A DNA stretch of 64,000 nt, taken from NCBI GenBank assembly GCA_964636495.1, contig CAZWSL010000011.1:1-64000 (forward strand), given 5' to 3'. The position numbers and the translations under genes were made by a program. Positions 53,922 through 63,523 of the stretch are shown here, one piece after another. Below the pieces are notes generated by a model. It was not told the origin of the DNA. It made no database searches and saw nothing but the letters and a program-made list of their open reading frames with translations. The stretch's first letter is position 1. Each line of letters opens with the position of its first letter. Origin of the DNA: Desulfobacula sp964636495. GTDB taxonomy: Bacteria; Desulfobacterota; Desulfobacteria; Desulfobacterales; Desulfobacteraceae.

Positions 53922-55250
53922 TTGAATATATCCAAACAGGAAGATTCCTGGAGAAATTTTCAGTCTGCCTATATTCTGGAAAAAAAGAAAAACAATCTGT
54001 TTATCCAATTCATCAAAATTATAACTGGTATATCCATCCTTCTGCTTTTAGCCGCCGCGCTATTTTTTTTAGCAAAATTCCTTCTGTTCGACAGCAAGGA
54101 ACTTTCTGAACAAAAAAATGAAGAAGTGAAGACACCTGTTCTATTATCAAAAAATGAGTTGAACACCATCATTGATAAGATCAATCTCCTGAAAACTGAA
54201 AAAAACAGTTTTGACGTGAATACTGCTGAAAAAAGTTATAAGGTCGTTACAAACATCAACAGTGATCTTCAAGGATTTCTACTGGCAAAAATAAAGCGAC
54301 TTAAAACCCTTACCAGGGGAAAACCGCAAAAGATCGCCATAGTTGTCATGGAACCGGATAGTGGAAAGATAATCGCAATGACCGGGTTTGATCTTGCAGA
54401 CCCGGATGCCAATCCCTGTCTTGATTCAACCTACCCTGCCGCAAGCCTTATAAAAATCGTGACAGCCGCTGCTGCTATAGAAAATTTAAAATACACCCCT
54501 GAAACCCGATTATATTTTAATGGCAATAAATATACCCTTTATAAACGTCAGCTAAAGGATGTGAAAAACAAATATACATACACAGTCTCTTTTGCCACCT
54601 CTTTTGCAGAATCCATCAATCCTGTTTTCGGTAAAATAGGGAAAAATTACCTTGGAAATGAAAAACTTATCACAGCGGCAAATATGTTCGGTTTCAACAA
54701 GGATGTTGATTTTGAATTTCCTCTTGCTTCAGGCAGTTTTGAAACCAACAGCAGCAAATATCATCTTGCTGAACTGGGATGCGGTTTTAATACTGACACG
54801 ACAATTTCACCTGTTTTTGCTGCAATGCTGACATCTGCTGTCATAAACTCAGGCAATATGATGCTGCCCGGAATTGTTGAACATGTAACGGATGCTGACG
54901 GCAGGATGATTTACAAATATAACAGCACGAAACACCTTGCAGCAGTAAATCCTGAAACTGCTGCAACAATGATAGAACTGATGCAGAAAACCATTTCTCA
55001 TGGTACGGCAAGAAAATCTTTCAGAGGCTACTCAAGGGATAAAATTCTTTCAACACTCGTCATTGGCGGTAAAACAGGTTCATTATATAATAAAGAACAT
55101 ACTGTTAAATATGACTGGTTCACCGGTTTCGGAAAACAGAAAAAAAGTGAGAAGACAATTGCCCTCTCTGTTGTGGTAGGGCATAGAAAATATATCGGTA
55201 CCAGGGCCACATCATATGCAAAAATGATTTTAAAGCAATATTTTAAATAA
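53922..55250 (+). CDS. penicillin-binding transpeptidase
   Basis: The 442-residue protein has one N-terminal membrane helix (about 29-52) and a penicillin-binding transpeptidase domain with the three signatures: SLIK (SxxK serine, about 175), SIN (SxN) and KTGS (KTG, about 384). It would crosslink peptidoglycan in the periplasm. It begins with TTG at 53922 with CAGGTG upstream, and no earlier in-frame start is apparent. It lacks the long dimerisation domain of class B PBPs such as FtsI, so it is a short, unassigned member. Confidence 0.82.
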   Translation: MNISKQEDSWRNFQSAYILEKKKNNLFIQFIKIITGISILLLLAAALFFLAKFLLFDSKELSEQKNEEVKTPVLLSKNELNTIIDKINLLKTEKNSFDVNTAEKSYKVVTNINSDLQGFLLAKIKRLKTLTRGKPQKIAIVVMEPDSGKIIAMTGFDLADPDANPCLDSTYPAASLIKIVTAAAAIENLKYTPETRLYFNGNKYTLYKRQLKDVKNKYTYTVSFATSFAESINPVFGKIGKNYLGNEKLITAANMFGFNKDVDFEFPLASGSFETNSSKYHLAELGCGFNTDTTISPVFAAMLTSAVINSGNMMLPGIVEHVTDADGRMIYKYNSTKHLAAVNPETAATMIELMQKTISHGTARKSFRGYSRDKILSTLVIGGKTGSLYNKEHTVKYDWFTGFGKQKKSEKTIALSVVVGHRKYIGTRATSYAKMILKQYFK

Positions 55251-55395
55251 ATAGTGCAATATATCTTGCCTGATTGGGTGCAAGGAGATAAAATCAAGGT
55301 CATACGTGAAATATACAAGAATCAAAACTGCTGTCCTGTTTGACTGTATAAGAATCATGCTTGATTTTATTTTAATGATAAAGGAAATGATAAAT

Positions 55396-58300
55396 ATGCC
55401 ATTAGAGAAATTATTCAAATTTACCAGAACCTGGATTACTGATTTATTCAATATAAAGATCGAATTGGCAAAACCGGTTTCAATGGCACAGGAAAACACC
55501 ATCATACTTTTCCCATACCAGCCCAATACGGTCTCCTGCGGGATATCAGCTTTGATTGCATTTCAGGGAAGCAGCAGGGAATCCAGAAAAACTGATCTGG
55601 ACAGGATCCAGCAGATGATCAATGAATTAGAACGGAAAGGATTCTACTCTTATAAAGAATCAGAAAGTGAAAATGTAAATACAACATTTCCTGGAAATGA
55701 AGATTTGTTAAACAAAATTTTCAATCTCTGCCAGGAACTGAAAAGAGAAGATAGTTTTTCCGATCTTTTTTTCGATCAGAAGAAAAAAAGACAACTTTTA
55801 TCAATGATCGAAAATACAGATAACTTAATTGAAAACCAGATGGAAAACTTCAAAAAAAAACGTTCCGGTTTTTCATCAGAAAATGCTGAAATCATATCCC
55901 GTGACCTTGAAAAACTCAAAGATATTGGATGGTGTCTTAACAGAGAAATTTTCAGTAACATAAACGCAATTGATGATCTTGGGATTAATATCGCAGCATC
56001 CGGCAGTGGATCCGGAAATGTGAGAAGATTAACCGTATTTAAAAGATTAAATGCCGTGTTGAACAGTCTTGACCGGTTAGAGGTAAGAGGAAGAGATTCT
56101 GCCGGAATTTCTCTTATTTTTAACTTCACCATCCAGGAGTTTGAGAATTTCAAACAGGACCTGAATAAACAGGGCCTTGAAGAAAGACTTAAACTGAGGA
56201 CAAATCATATTGTATTGTCAAATAACAGCATTGCACTCAATCATACCATGAAAGATAGTGTGCCGTGTATGAATATCTGCTTTACATATAAATTTGCTGC
56301 AGAAATAGGGGCTCTTGGAGATAATGTATCTTTTCTACGAAGCCAGATCAAAAATGATCTTATACTCCAGTTAGTAACCAGATACAATTTCCTTGCAAAC
56401 TCTGTGTCCGCACACACACGATGGGCATCCATCGGTGATATCAATATTGCCAACTGTCACCCCCAGGACAATACACCTGCAGACAGGCAGACAGGTCAGA
56501 CAGGAATTATCCATGTCTGCCTCAATGGTGATATTGACAACTATCTGGAGCTGAAAACAGAATATGAAGCAGAATATGATAAAATTCATGAAGATATTAA
56601 TACAGATACAAAACTGATCCCTCTCCAGATTGAGAATTACCTTAAACAGGATGTATCCATAGAAGAGGCTTTCCGGCTTGCAGTAAATGACTTCCAGGGA
56701 TCCCATGCCATAAGCATGCACACGGATCTTGCTCCAGGCAAGCTGTTCCTTGCACAAAAAGGGAGCGGACAGGCCATTTTTATCGGGTTTGCCCTTGATC
56801 ACTATATTGCAGCTTCCGAACTTTACGGGATCGTAGAAGAGACACAGAAATATATAAAACTGAATGGTGAAGAGAGAGGTCAGATTGTCATACTTGACCA
56901 GCAGTCAGAAGGTGGTAATTCCGGGGTTAAATCTTTTTACTATGATAACTCTCCAATAATTATTGAAAAAAAAGACATACTGACAAGCCAGATAACCTCA
57001 CGGGACATTGACAGACAGGGTTTCCCACACTACTTTTTAAAAGAAATATGTGAATCTCCCTCTTCTGTTGAAAAAACCATGGAAAACAGATTCCATCTCA
57101 ACCCGGATGAACAGCTGTCAACCAATCTTGATGAAAGTGTGATTTCAAAATCTCTGGAAGATGATTTAATCAGCTGTAAAATCGAAAAAATCTATTTTAT
57201 TGGACAGGGTACTGCAGGAGTGGCAGCCCAGGGCTGTGCTGATCTGTTGAAATTCTATCTTGGAGACAGAAGTGTTGACATAAGGGCAATGAAATCGTCA
57301 GAACTTTCAGGGTTCAGTATATTCAGCGACAGCAGTAAAAACAGATCCATGAACAATACATTTGTCATCGCTATAAGTCAGTCAGGCACAACAACTGACA
57401 CCAACAGAACGATTGACATGGTAAAAGAGTACGGAGCAAAAACACTTGCCATTGTAAACAGAAGAGACTCTGATCTGACCTTTAAAACAGATGGTGTCTT
57501 ATATACTAGTTCAGGAAGAGACATTGAAATGTCTGTGGCATCAACCAAAGCTTTCTATTCACAAATTACAGCAGGCGCTGTTCTGAGTCTGCATATTGCA
57601 GGTATCACCGGTGCAAGATCAAGTTCATTCATTGCTGAACAGATCAATGAAATCAAGAAGCTGCCGAATAAGATGAAAGACATTCTTGATATGAAAGATC
57701 AGATAAAGGAATCCGCTTTTAAAAGAGCGGTTTCAAAACAGTACTGGGCAACAGTGGGATCCGGTTCAAACAAGACATCAGCAGATGAAATAAGGATCAA
57801 ATTAAGTGAGTTGTGCTATAAAACAATTTCATCGGATTTTGTTGAAGACAAAAAACATATTGATCTTTCCAGTGAACCTTTGATCATTATTTGTGCTGCA
57901 GGAACAAGGGAGAGTGTTCTTGCAGATATAATAAAAGATACAGCAATCTTCAACGCGCACAAGGCAACCCCGATTGTTATCACTACAATTGGTGAAGAGC
58001 GGTTTGATCTCTATGCAAAGGATGTATTCAAAATCCCTGAAACCCAGGAGCATTTTGCACCTGTTTTAAACACTCTTGTGGGACATATATGGGGGTATTA
58101 TGCTGCACTGGCCATGAATGAAGCTTCAAAATTCATGTATGATGGAAAATCAGCAGTCCAGGGTCTTCTTGATGAGTATACTTCCATGGGACACGATGTT
58201 TATGAAATCATGCTGGAAAAAAAATTCAGAGAAGCTATCGCACAGTTTTATAATCAATTTTCAAAAAAACGCCGCAAGGGTGGATTCCCTGCTGCCATGG

Positions 58301-59121
58301 GATTGAACAACGCTGCCAATATCACTTTACTTTTAAAATATCTCTCAGGAAGACTGCCGGTTTCTGATTTTGAAATCGATTTTGCAAAAAAGGGAACCCC
58401 TTCCAATATGCTCAATATTTTTTTTGACAACATGGGAGAGGCAATTAACACCATGGCAAGACCTGTGGATGCAATCAAGCATCAGGCCAAGACGGTAACT
58501 GTCGGCACCAGCAGAATCAGTGAAAAATTCAGCGGTATAGTCTTTGATGAACTTGATATAAATCATATCAGACTGTCACAGATTACAAATAAGAATGTCC
58601 TTGTAATAAAAAACCTCCAGGAAGTTATTGATGAAATTCAGGGAGCATTTCTGTATCAGATATCAGGATTGAGTATTCTGGGTGATGTCAATGGTTCTAC
58701 AGCAATCAAACTGATTAACAAAACAGGCATTAAAAAGAACGAAAGTTCCAGAACAGAAACAGATCATCAGCTTAAGGGAACGAAAAATATAATTGTCCGG
58801 GAAGGAAATGTATATATTGGAAAAGGCAGAAAAGATAACAAAAATATCCTGATTATCCCTGTTCTGTCATCCAATCCGGCTACTCCCAATATAATAGAGT
58901 TTATACTCAGCATGAACATCAGTTTTAAAATTTCAAAAGATGTGCCTCTGCTGAAAAGAATAAAAGCCCTTGGCGGCAAATACAACAGGATCAAGGACTG
59001 GACAATTGAGAGCAGTGGTCTAAAGTGGGATGATAAATATCTCAACCTTGTTGAGATTGAAAGCCTGTTCGGCAATACAGCAGAAAAAGTAGTTGAAAAT
59101 ATAATCAGTAAAATAAAATAA
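55396..59121 (+). CDS. giant GlmS-like amidotransferase/SIS protein
   Basis: The 1241-residue protein has the features of glucosamine-6-phosphate synthase in altered form. The glutaminase domain has CGIS at C48 (not at the N terminus), an insertion of about 160 mostly helical residues, then RGRDSAG (231-237), HTRWASIG (340) and NGDID. Two SIS domains follow: SQSGTTTDT at about 661 and GSGSNKTSADE at about 786. About 330 C-terminal residues are of no recognised family. The start at 55396 (AAGGA 10 nt upstream) is preferred to the GTG at 55306. In GltB/PurF-type enzymes a propeptide is cleaved to free the cysteine. The substrate may differ from fructose-6-phosphate. Confidence 0.82.
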   Translation: MPLEKLFKFTRTWITDLFNIKIELAKPVSMAQENTIILFPYQPNTVSCGISALIAFQGSSRESRKTDLDRIQQMINELERKGFYSYKESESENVNTTFPGNEDLLNKIFNLCQELKREDSFSDLFFDQKKKRQLLSMIENTDNLIENQMENFKKKRSGFSSENAEIISRDLEKLKDIGWCLNREIFSNINAIDDLGINIAASGSGSGNVRRLTVFKRLNAVLNSLDRLEVRGRDSAGISLIFNFTIQEFENFKQDLNKQGLEERLKLRTNHIVLSNNSIALNHTMKDSVPCMNICFTYKFAAEIGALGDNVSFLRSQIKNDLILQLVTRYNFLANSVSAHTRWASIGDINIANCHPQDNTPADRQTGQTGIIHVCLNGDIDNYLELKTEYEAEYDKIHEDINTDTKLIPLQIENYLKQDVSIEEAFRLAVNDFQGSHAISMHTDLAPGKLFLAQKGSGQAIFIGFALDHYIAASELYGIVEETQKYIKLNGEERGQIVILDQQSEGGNSGVKSFYYDNSPIIIEKKDILTSQITSRDIDRQGFPHYFLKEICESPSSVEKTMENRFHLNPDEQLSTNLDESVISKSLEDDLISCKIEKIYFIGQGTAGVAAQGCADLLKFYLGDRSVDIRAMKSSELSGFSIFSDSSKNRSMNNTFVIAISQSGTTTDTNRTIDMVKEYGAKTLAIVNRRDSDLTFKTDGVLYTSSGRDIEMSVASTKAFYSQITAGAVLSLHIAGITGARSSSFIAEQINEIKKLPNKMKDILDMKDQIKESAFKRAVSKQYWATVGSGSNKTSADEIRIKLSELCYKTISSDFVEDKKHIDLSSEPLIIICAAGTRESVLADIIKDTAIFNAHKATPIVITTIGEERFDLYAKDVFKIPETQEHFAPVLNTLVGHIWGYYAALAMNEASKFMYDGKSAVQGLLDEYTSMGHDVYEIMLEKKFREAIAQFYNQFSKKRRKGGFPAAMGLNNAANITLLLKYLSGRLPVSDFEIDFAKKGTPSNMLNIFFDNMGEAINTMARPVDAIKHQAKTVTVGTSRISEKFSGIVFDELDINHIRLSQITNKNVLVIKNLQEVIDEIQGAFLYQISGLSILGDVNGSTAIKLINKTGIKKNESSRTETDHQLKGTKNIIVREGNVYIGKGRKDNKNILIIPVLSSNPATPNIIEFILSMNISFKISKDVPLLKRIKALGGKYNRIKDWTIESSGLKWDDKYLNLVEIESLFGNTAEKVVENIISKIK

Positions 59122-59147
59122 CAGCAACAGGCACTCTGAAGCAGATC

Positions 59148-60305
59148 ATGAAAAAAAATACAAACAGTCTTGCCACGCCCCACTATAAAAAAGAGTTGAT
59201 GTATTTCTATCTGATTGTTCTGACAATATGCTCCACAGCAGGTCTCCAGTGCTGGAGGACCCTTTTTGACAACTTCAGTGTTCATACCGTAGGGCTTGAC
59301 GGCAACCACATCGGCGCATTGCAGTCTGTAAGGGAAATACCCGGATTTCTTGCACTGCTGGTAACCTATGTTATCTTGATTATCAAAGAGCATAAGCTCT
59401 CTGCTATCTCAATCATCATACTTGGAACCGGGCTGTTTTTAACAGGGCTGCTGCCAAGCTTTCACGGGCTTATATTTACCACTTTGATAATGAGCTTTGG
59501 ATTTCACTATTTTGAAACAACCAGCCAGTCTCTGACACTGCAGTATTTTGATAAAACAACATCTCCCCATGTCTTCAGCCAGCAGAGAAGCTTTGCTGCT
59601 GCCGCCAATATAGCAGTTGCCATTCTTATATTTATTGCTGCGGCTTTTTTAAATTATAAAGCAATGTATATTCTATTTGGAACGCTGATAGGTGTTGGCG
59701 GAGTGTGGGCCTTGACTAAAAATCCAGTAAAAAAAAATATCGTTCCCCAGAAAAAAAAAATGGTATTAAAAAAATGTTACTGGCTGTTTTATTTTTTAAC
59801 GTTTATGGCAGGAGCACGGAGACAGATCTTTGTAGCGTTTGCCGTATTTCTGCTGGTGAAAAAATTTGATTTTTCAGTGCAGGATATCACTCTGCTGTTT
59901 TTTTTAAATAATATCATTAATTTTTTTATCAACCCTTTTATAGGAAAATTTATTGTAAAATATGGCGAAAGAAAGCTTCTCTCAATTGAATATTTTTTTC
60001 TTATTCTGATCTTTATCTCCTATGCAGCGGTGGATTCAAAAATGGTAGTTGCTGTTTTATATATTCTGGATCATGTGTTTTTTAATTTTGCCACAGGCAT
60101 TAAAACCTATTTCCAGAAAATTGCAGCACCTGAAGATATTGCACCAAGTGCCGCAGTTGGATTCACTATCAACCACATTGCTGCAGTTGTTCTGCCTGTT
60201 ATAGGGGGTATGCTGTGGATGGTTGACTATAAGATCCCATTCCTGTTCGGCGCTTTTTTCAGTTTTATCTCGCTTTGCCTGGTACAGTTCATCAGAACAG
60301 AATAG
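59148..60305 (+). CDS. MFS transporter
   Basis: The 385-residue integral membrane protein has about eleven to twelve helices and a loop in the middle rich in lysine (KNPVKKN to QKKKMVLKK), typical of two six-helix MFS halves. The substrate is unknown. It starts 26 bases after the GlmS-like gene and could be co-transcribed, so a link to sugar or cell-wall precursors is possible. Its last 122 bases are repeated in decayed form at 63347-63468. Confidence 0.78.
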   Translation: MKKNTNSLATPHYKKELMYFYLIVLTICSTAGLQCWRTLFDNFSVHTVGLDGNHIGALQSVREIPGFLALLVTYVILIIKEHKLSAISIIILGTGLFLTGLLPSFHGLIFTTLIMSFGFHYFETTSQSLTLQYFDKTTSPHVFSQQRSFAAAANIAVAILIFIAAAFLNYKAMYILFGTLIGVGGVWALTKNPVKKNIVPQKKKMVLKKCYWLFYFLTFMAGARRQIFVAFAVFLLVKKFDFSVQDITLLFFLNNIINFFINPFIGKFIVKYGERKLLSIEYFFLILIFISYAAVDSKMVVAVLYILDHVFFNFATGIKTYFQKIAAPEDIAPSAAVGFTINHIAAVVLPVIGGMLWMVDYKIPFLFGAFFSFISLCLVQFIRTE

Positions 60306-60460
60306 GACAGCAGTGTCAGGACACAATATCACCCTGCGGATAAAGCAATTTTACCTTATCTTATGGAAAACCTTATTTCATTCAGCTGTTGAGATAGATT
60401 TCTTGTCCAGCTTATCCGAATCAATGCCCAGTTATAAGGTTATTCATCTGCGCTTAATGT

Positions 60461-62926
60461 CTAACATTTAATCTTTTTATTTTCAGGATCATACAGCGGC
60501 TTAAGTGAAACCTGTGCCGGATAAGTCCTGCCTGCAATATTTATTTCCCATTTTCCCTGCTCAATAAATGCCTGATCTATGACTTCATCTGCCTCAATCA
60601 TAAACAGACCAACTGCTCCTCCCACTGTATAACAATAGGAACCGGATCTCACATATCCTGCATTTTTCCCATCTCTTGTTATAATTTCAGCATGGAACAA
60701 CAGGGGGTCAGGATCTTTGACAAGTATCTGCGCGAGCCGCCTTTTAAGCGGGCCTTCAGCTTTCTTTGCGATACAGGCTTCTTTACCGATAAAATCGGAA
60801 TCCTTATCCAGTTTAACCGTAAATCCAAGCCCGGTCTCATATGGATTGTCTGTATTATCCATATCATGACCGTAGTCCCTGTAGCCTTTTTCCATTCTCA
60901 GGCTGCCCAGAGCTTTCAGTCCTGCATGGGTCAGGTTAAACTCAGCGCCTGCCTCAACAAGTGTATCATAGATATGGAGGGTTTGTTCAGCCGGAATAAA
61001 AAGCTCGTAGCCAAGTTCTCCCAGATAGGTCATCCTTCCGCAATATGCTTTTGCATACCTGATTGATATCTCTTCAATATGCCGGTAGGGAAAGGCTTCA
61101 TCTGACATATCCGTCAAGGTGACTTTCTGCATCAGCTCCCGTGACTTTGGTCCCTGGATATTGATCTGGGAATAGGCTGATGTCATATCTGTAACAAAGG
61201 CATGGCTGTCAGCCGGGGTATTTCTTTTCAGCCATGTTTCCGCATGGCGGTGCATGGTATCGGTCACCACGACCAGGAATTTTTCCTCTTCAAGTTTTGC
61301 CACTGTTAAATCGGCTTCAAGATTCCCTTCCTTATTCAGCCATGGTGTATAGGTCACCTGGTTTAATCTGCTGTTTATCTCATTTGCCGATATATAATCC
61401 AGCACCTTACCGGCATCCCGACCCTGGACCATGAATTTTGACATAAAAGACATATCCATGAGAATCACACCTTCTCTGGTTGCTTTATGCTCTTTTTCCC
61501 AACTTGTAAACCACTCTGCCCGGCCCCAGGAATGCTTCTCAATTCTGGCTTCTTCACCTTCAGGTGCAAACCAGTCTGCACCTTCCCAGCCACTCACATC
61601 TTTAAAGTAAGCACCCTGGTCTTTCAGCCGGTCATAGATTGGTGATTTTTTAGCACCCCTGGCAGTTTCCATAGATTGATAAGGGTAATGCGGTTTATAT
61701 ACTTTTCCAAGGGACTCAACAGTCCTGTGTTTTCTATACTCATAATTGTTCTGATAGGTGTGGAGCCGGTCAATATTAAATCCTGTGATATCACATCCCG
61801 GATCTCCGTTCATGATCCAGTGAGCCATCATCCTTCCGAGCCCCGGCCCCATAATGATACCCACCGAATTCAATCCTGCACAAACAAAATATTTTTCCAG
61901 TTCCGGTGCTTCACCAATGATGGCTGACAGATCGGCTGTAAAGCTTTCCGGCCCACAGAAGAATTTTTTAATACCCAGTTCTTGTGATATGGGTACCCGG
62001 GACATGGCTTTTTCCAGAAACGGCCCCATCCTATCCCAATCCGGTTCAATTTCACCAAATGAAAAAGTTTCCGGAACCTTTTTCAGTTTCCACGGTGCAC
62101 AGACCGGTTCAAACAATCCGATCATGAGTCCCCCGACCTCTTCACGGTAATATCCGTAATGGGAAGGATCTTCCAGGACCGGCATATTTTTAGGGATATT
62201 GTCAATCTCTTCGGTGATCAGATAATAGTGTTCTGCTGACTGATTTGGGATATTGATGCCATCGACATCACCAAGCTGTCTTGCCCACATGCCGGCACAA
62301 TTGACAACAATATCAGCCTGGATGTCCCCCTGGGGTGTTTTAACCCCAGACACCCGGCTGTTTTTCCTGATCACGCTGGTTACAGAAACACCTTCAATAA
62401 TATTAACACCCTGGTTCTTCGCTCCCTTGGCCAATGCAATTGTACAGTCCACCGGATTTACACGGCCATCTTCTTTTACATAAAACCCTGCTTCCAGATC
62501 ATCCACCCGGGCCAGGGGAAATAATTTCTTGATCTCCCGGGGTGAAATTTCATGGACATCGACACCGCAGTACCGGTTAAATGCGGCGACCCGTCGATAT
62601 TCTTCCAGTCGATCCCTGTTGCTGGCCGCTTCAATGAATCCAACCGGAGTAAACCCGGTTGAAAGGCCTGTTTCAGCTTCAAGATTTGTGTAAAGGTCAC
62701 GGCCGTACAGACGCATCTCCGTGACTGTCTCAGACAGAGAGCCAAAGGTAACCATCAAGCCTGCCGCATGCCAGGTTGTTCCCGATGTCAGTTCATCTTT
62801 TTCCAGAAGGACAACATCCCTGCACCCCATATGCCCCAGATGATAAGCAATCGAACAGCCGATTATGCCGCCGCCGATAATCACAACATCAGCTTGTCCG
62901 GGTAAGTTAATATTCTTTTTTTCCAT
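60461..62926 (-). CDS. dimethylglycine/sarcosine dehydrogenase-like FAD and GcvT protein
   Basis: The 821-residue protein has an N-terminal FAD-binding DAO domain (ADVVIIGGGIIGCSIAYHLG), the SGTTWHAAGLMV motif whose histidine is flavinylated in dimethylglycine dehydrogenases, and a C-terminal GcvT-like (folate-binding) half with SYCYTVGGAVG near the end. Such enzymes remove N-methyl groups from dimethylglycine or sarcosine, passing them to folate. ATG at 62926 has AAGGA upstream. An MttB remnant lies directly upstream on the same strand, suggesting the locus once handled glycine betaine. The exact substrate is not set by sequence. Confidence 0.83.
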   Translation of the reverse strand: MEKKNINLPGQADVVIIGGGIIGCSIAYHLGHMGCRDVVLLEKDELTSGTTWHAAGLMVTFGSLSETVTEMRLYGRDLYTNLEAETGLSTGFTPVGFIEAASNRDRLEEYRRVAAFNRYCGVDVHEISPREIKKLFPLARVDDLEAGFYVKEDGRVNPVDCTIALAKGAKNQGVNIIEGVSVTSVIRKNSRVSGVKTPQGDIQADIVVNCAGMWARQLGDVDGINIPNQSAEHYYLITEEIDNIPKNMPVLEDPSHYGYYREEVGGLMIGLFEPVCAPWKLKKVPETFSFGEIEPDWDRMGPFLEKAMSRVPISQELGIKKFFCGPESFTADLSAIIGEAPELEKYFVCAGLNSVGIIMGPGLGRMMAHWIMNGDPGCDITGFNIDRLHTYQNNYEYRKHRTVESLGKVYKPHYPYQSMETARGAKKSPIYDRLKDQGAYFKDVSGWEGADWFAPEGEEARIEKHSWGRAEWFTSWEKEHKATREGVILMDMSFMSKFMVQGRDAGKVLDYISANEINSRLNQVTYTPWLNKEGNLEADLTVAKLEEEKFLVVVTDTMHRHAETWLKRNTPADSHAFVTDMTSAYSQINIQGPKSRELMQKVTLTDMSDEAFPYRHIEEISIRYAKAYCGRMTYLGELGYELFIPAEQTLHIYDTLVEAGAEFNLTHAGLKALGSLRMEKGYRDYGHDMDNTDNPYETGLGFTVKLDKDSDFIGKEACIAKKAEGPLKRRLAQILVKDPDPLLFHAEIITRDGKNAGYVRSGSYCYTVGGAVGLFMIEADEVIDQAFIEQGKWEINIAGRTYPAQVSLKPLYDPENKKIKC

Positions 62927-62944
62927 CGCTATTCCTTTTTTCAA

Positions 62945-63157
62945 TCAAGATTTAATCCCCATTTCTTTTTCCGTATCCGCAACAATGGAACGAATCTTGT
63001 CTTTTACTTCATCTGAAAGCGGTTCCGGCGAGTGATTTTTAAGGATAAACCTGACTTTATCCATGACCCTGTCATACGCACTTTTCGATCCTGCACTTTT
63101 CCAGCTTCCTCTCATTTTCGATCTATCAACTCCGGAGCTGATTGACTTCTCATATAT
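62945..63157 (-). pseudogene. C-terminal remnant of MttB-family methyltransferase
   Basis: A short open frame (about 70 codons after a TAA at 63158-63160) ends 18 bases before the dehydrogenase gene. It carries the C-terminal pattern of trimethylamine/glycine-betaine methyltransferases (MttB family): DRSKMRGSWKSAGSKSAYDR, then ILKNHSPEPLSDEVKDKI. The rest of the roughly 470-residue enzyme is missing; the only ATG inside (63115) would give 56 residues. I read it as a truncated relic of an mttB-like gene that preceded the dehydrogenase. Confidence 0.7.
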
Positions 63158-63523
63158 TTAAATGTGTTTTTGTGTGTGGGATGATCTCCGCCCGGTCCTA
63201 TCTCCCTGTACTCTCCAGCATTGTTTTACCCTTCAGGATGGTAATGAAAAATATATCTGATATTGTCTGCAATTTTAAATGAATTATTTCATGGACAAGA
63301 CAGCAATGGTACAATTAGTGTTCTTTTTTTATTCCCCCACAGTGCACAGTTGTTCTGCCTGTTATAGAAGGAATGCTGTAGAGAGTTGATTATAAAATCC
63401 CATTCCTGTTCACGATTTTTTTTTATTTTATCTCGCTTTGCCTGGTACAGTTTATCATAACAGAATAGAAGATCCCCCAGGACAAAATCAGTTCACCCGT
63501 TTATCTCACAAACTGTTTTTACT
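63158..63523. other. gene-free stretch with a transporter fragment
   Basis: This 366-base region separates the MttB remnant from nrdJ. Apart from the decayed MFS fragment at 63347-63468 I see no gene. The remainder is AT-rich without clear repeats. It looks like a scar of rearrangement. Confidence 0.5.
63347..63468 (+). pseudogene. decayed duplicate of the MFS transporter 3' end
   Basis: These 122 bases align without gaps to 60184-60305, the last 122 bases of the intact MFS transporter gene, including its stop codon. By eye about 105 of 122 positions agree. A tryptophan codon (TGG) of the intact gene is TAG here, so the copy is not coding. No upstream transporter sequence remains. Confidence 0.85.

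Noticed and set aside
58767..59393. 208-codon open frame on the minus strand
   Set aside because: It runs antisense across the end of the GlmS-like gene and the start of the MFS transporter, both well supported.
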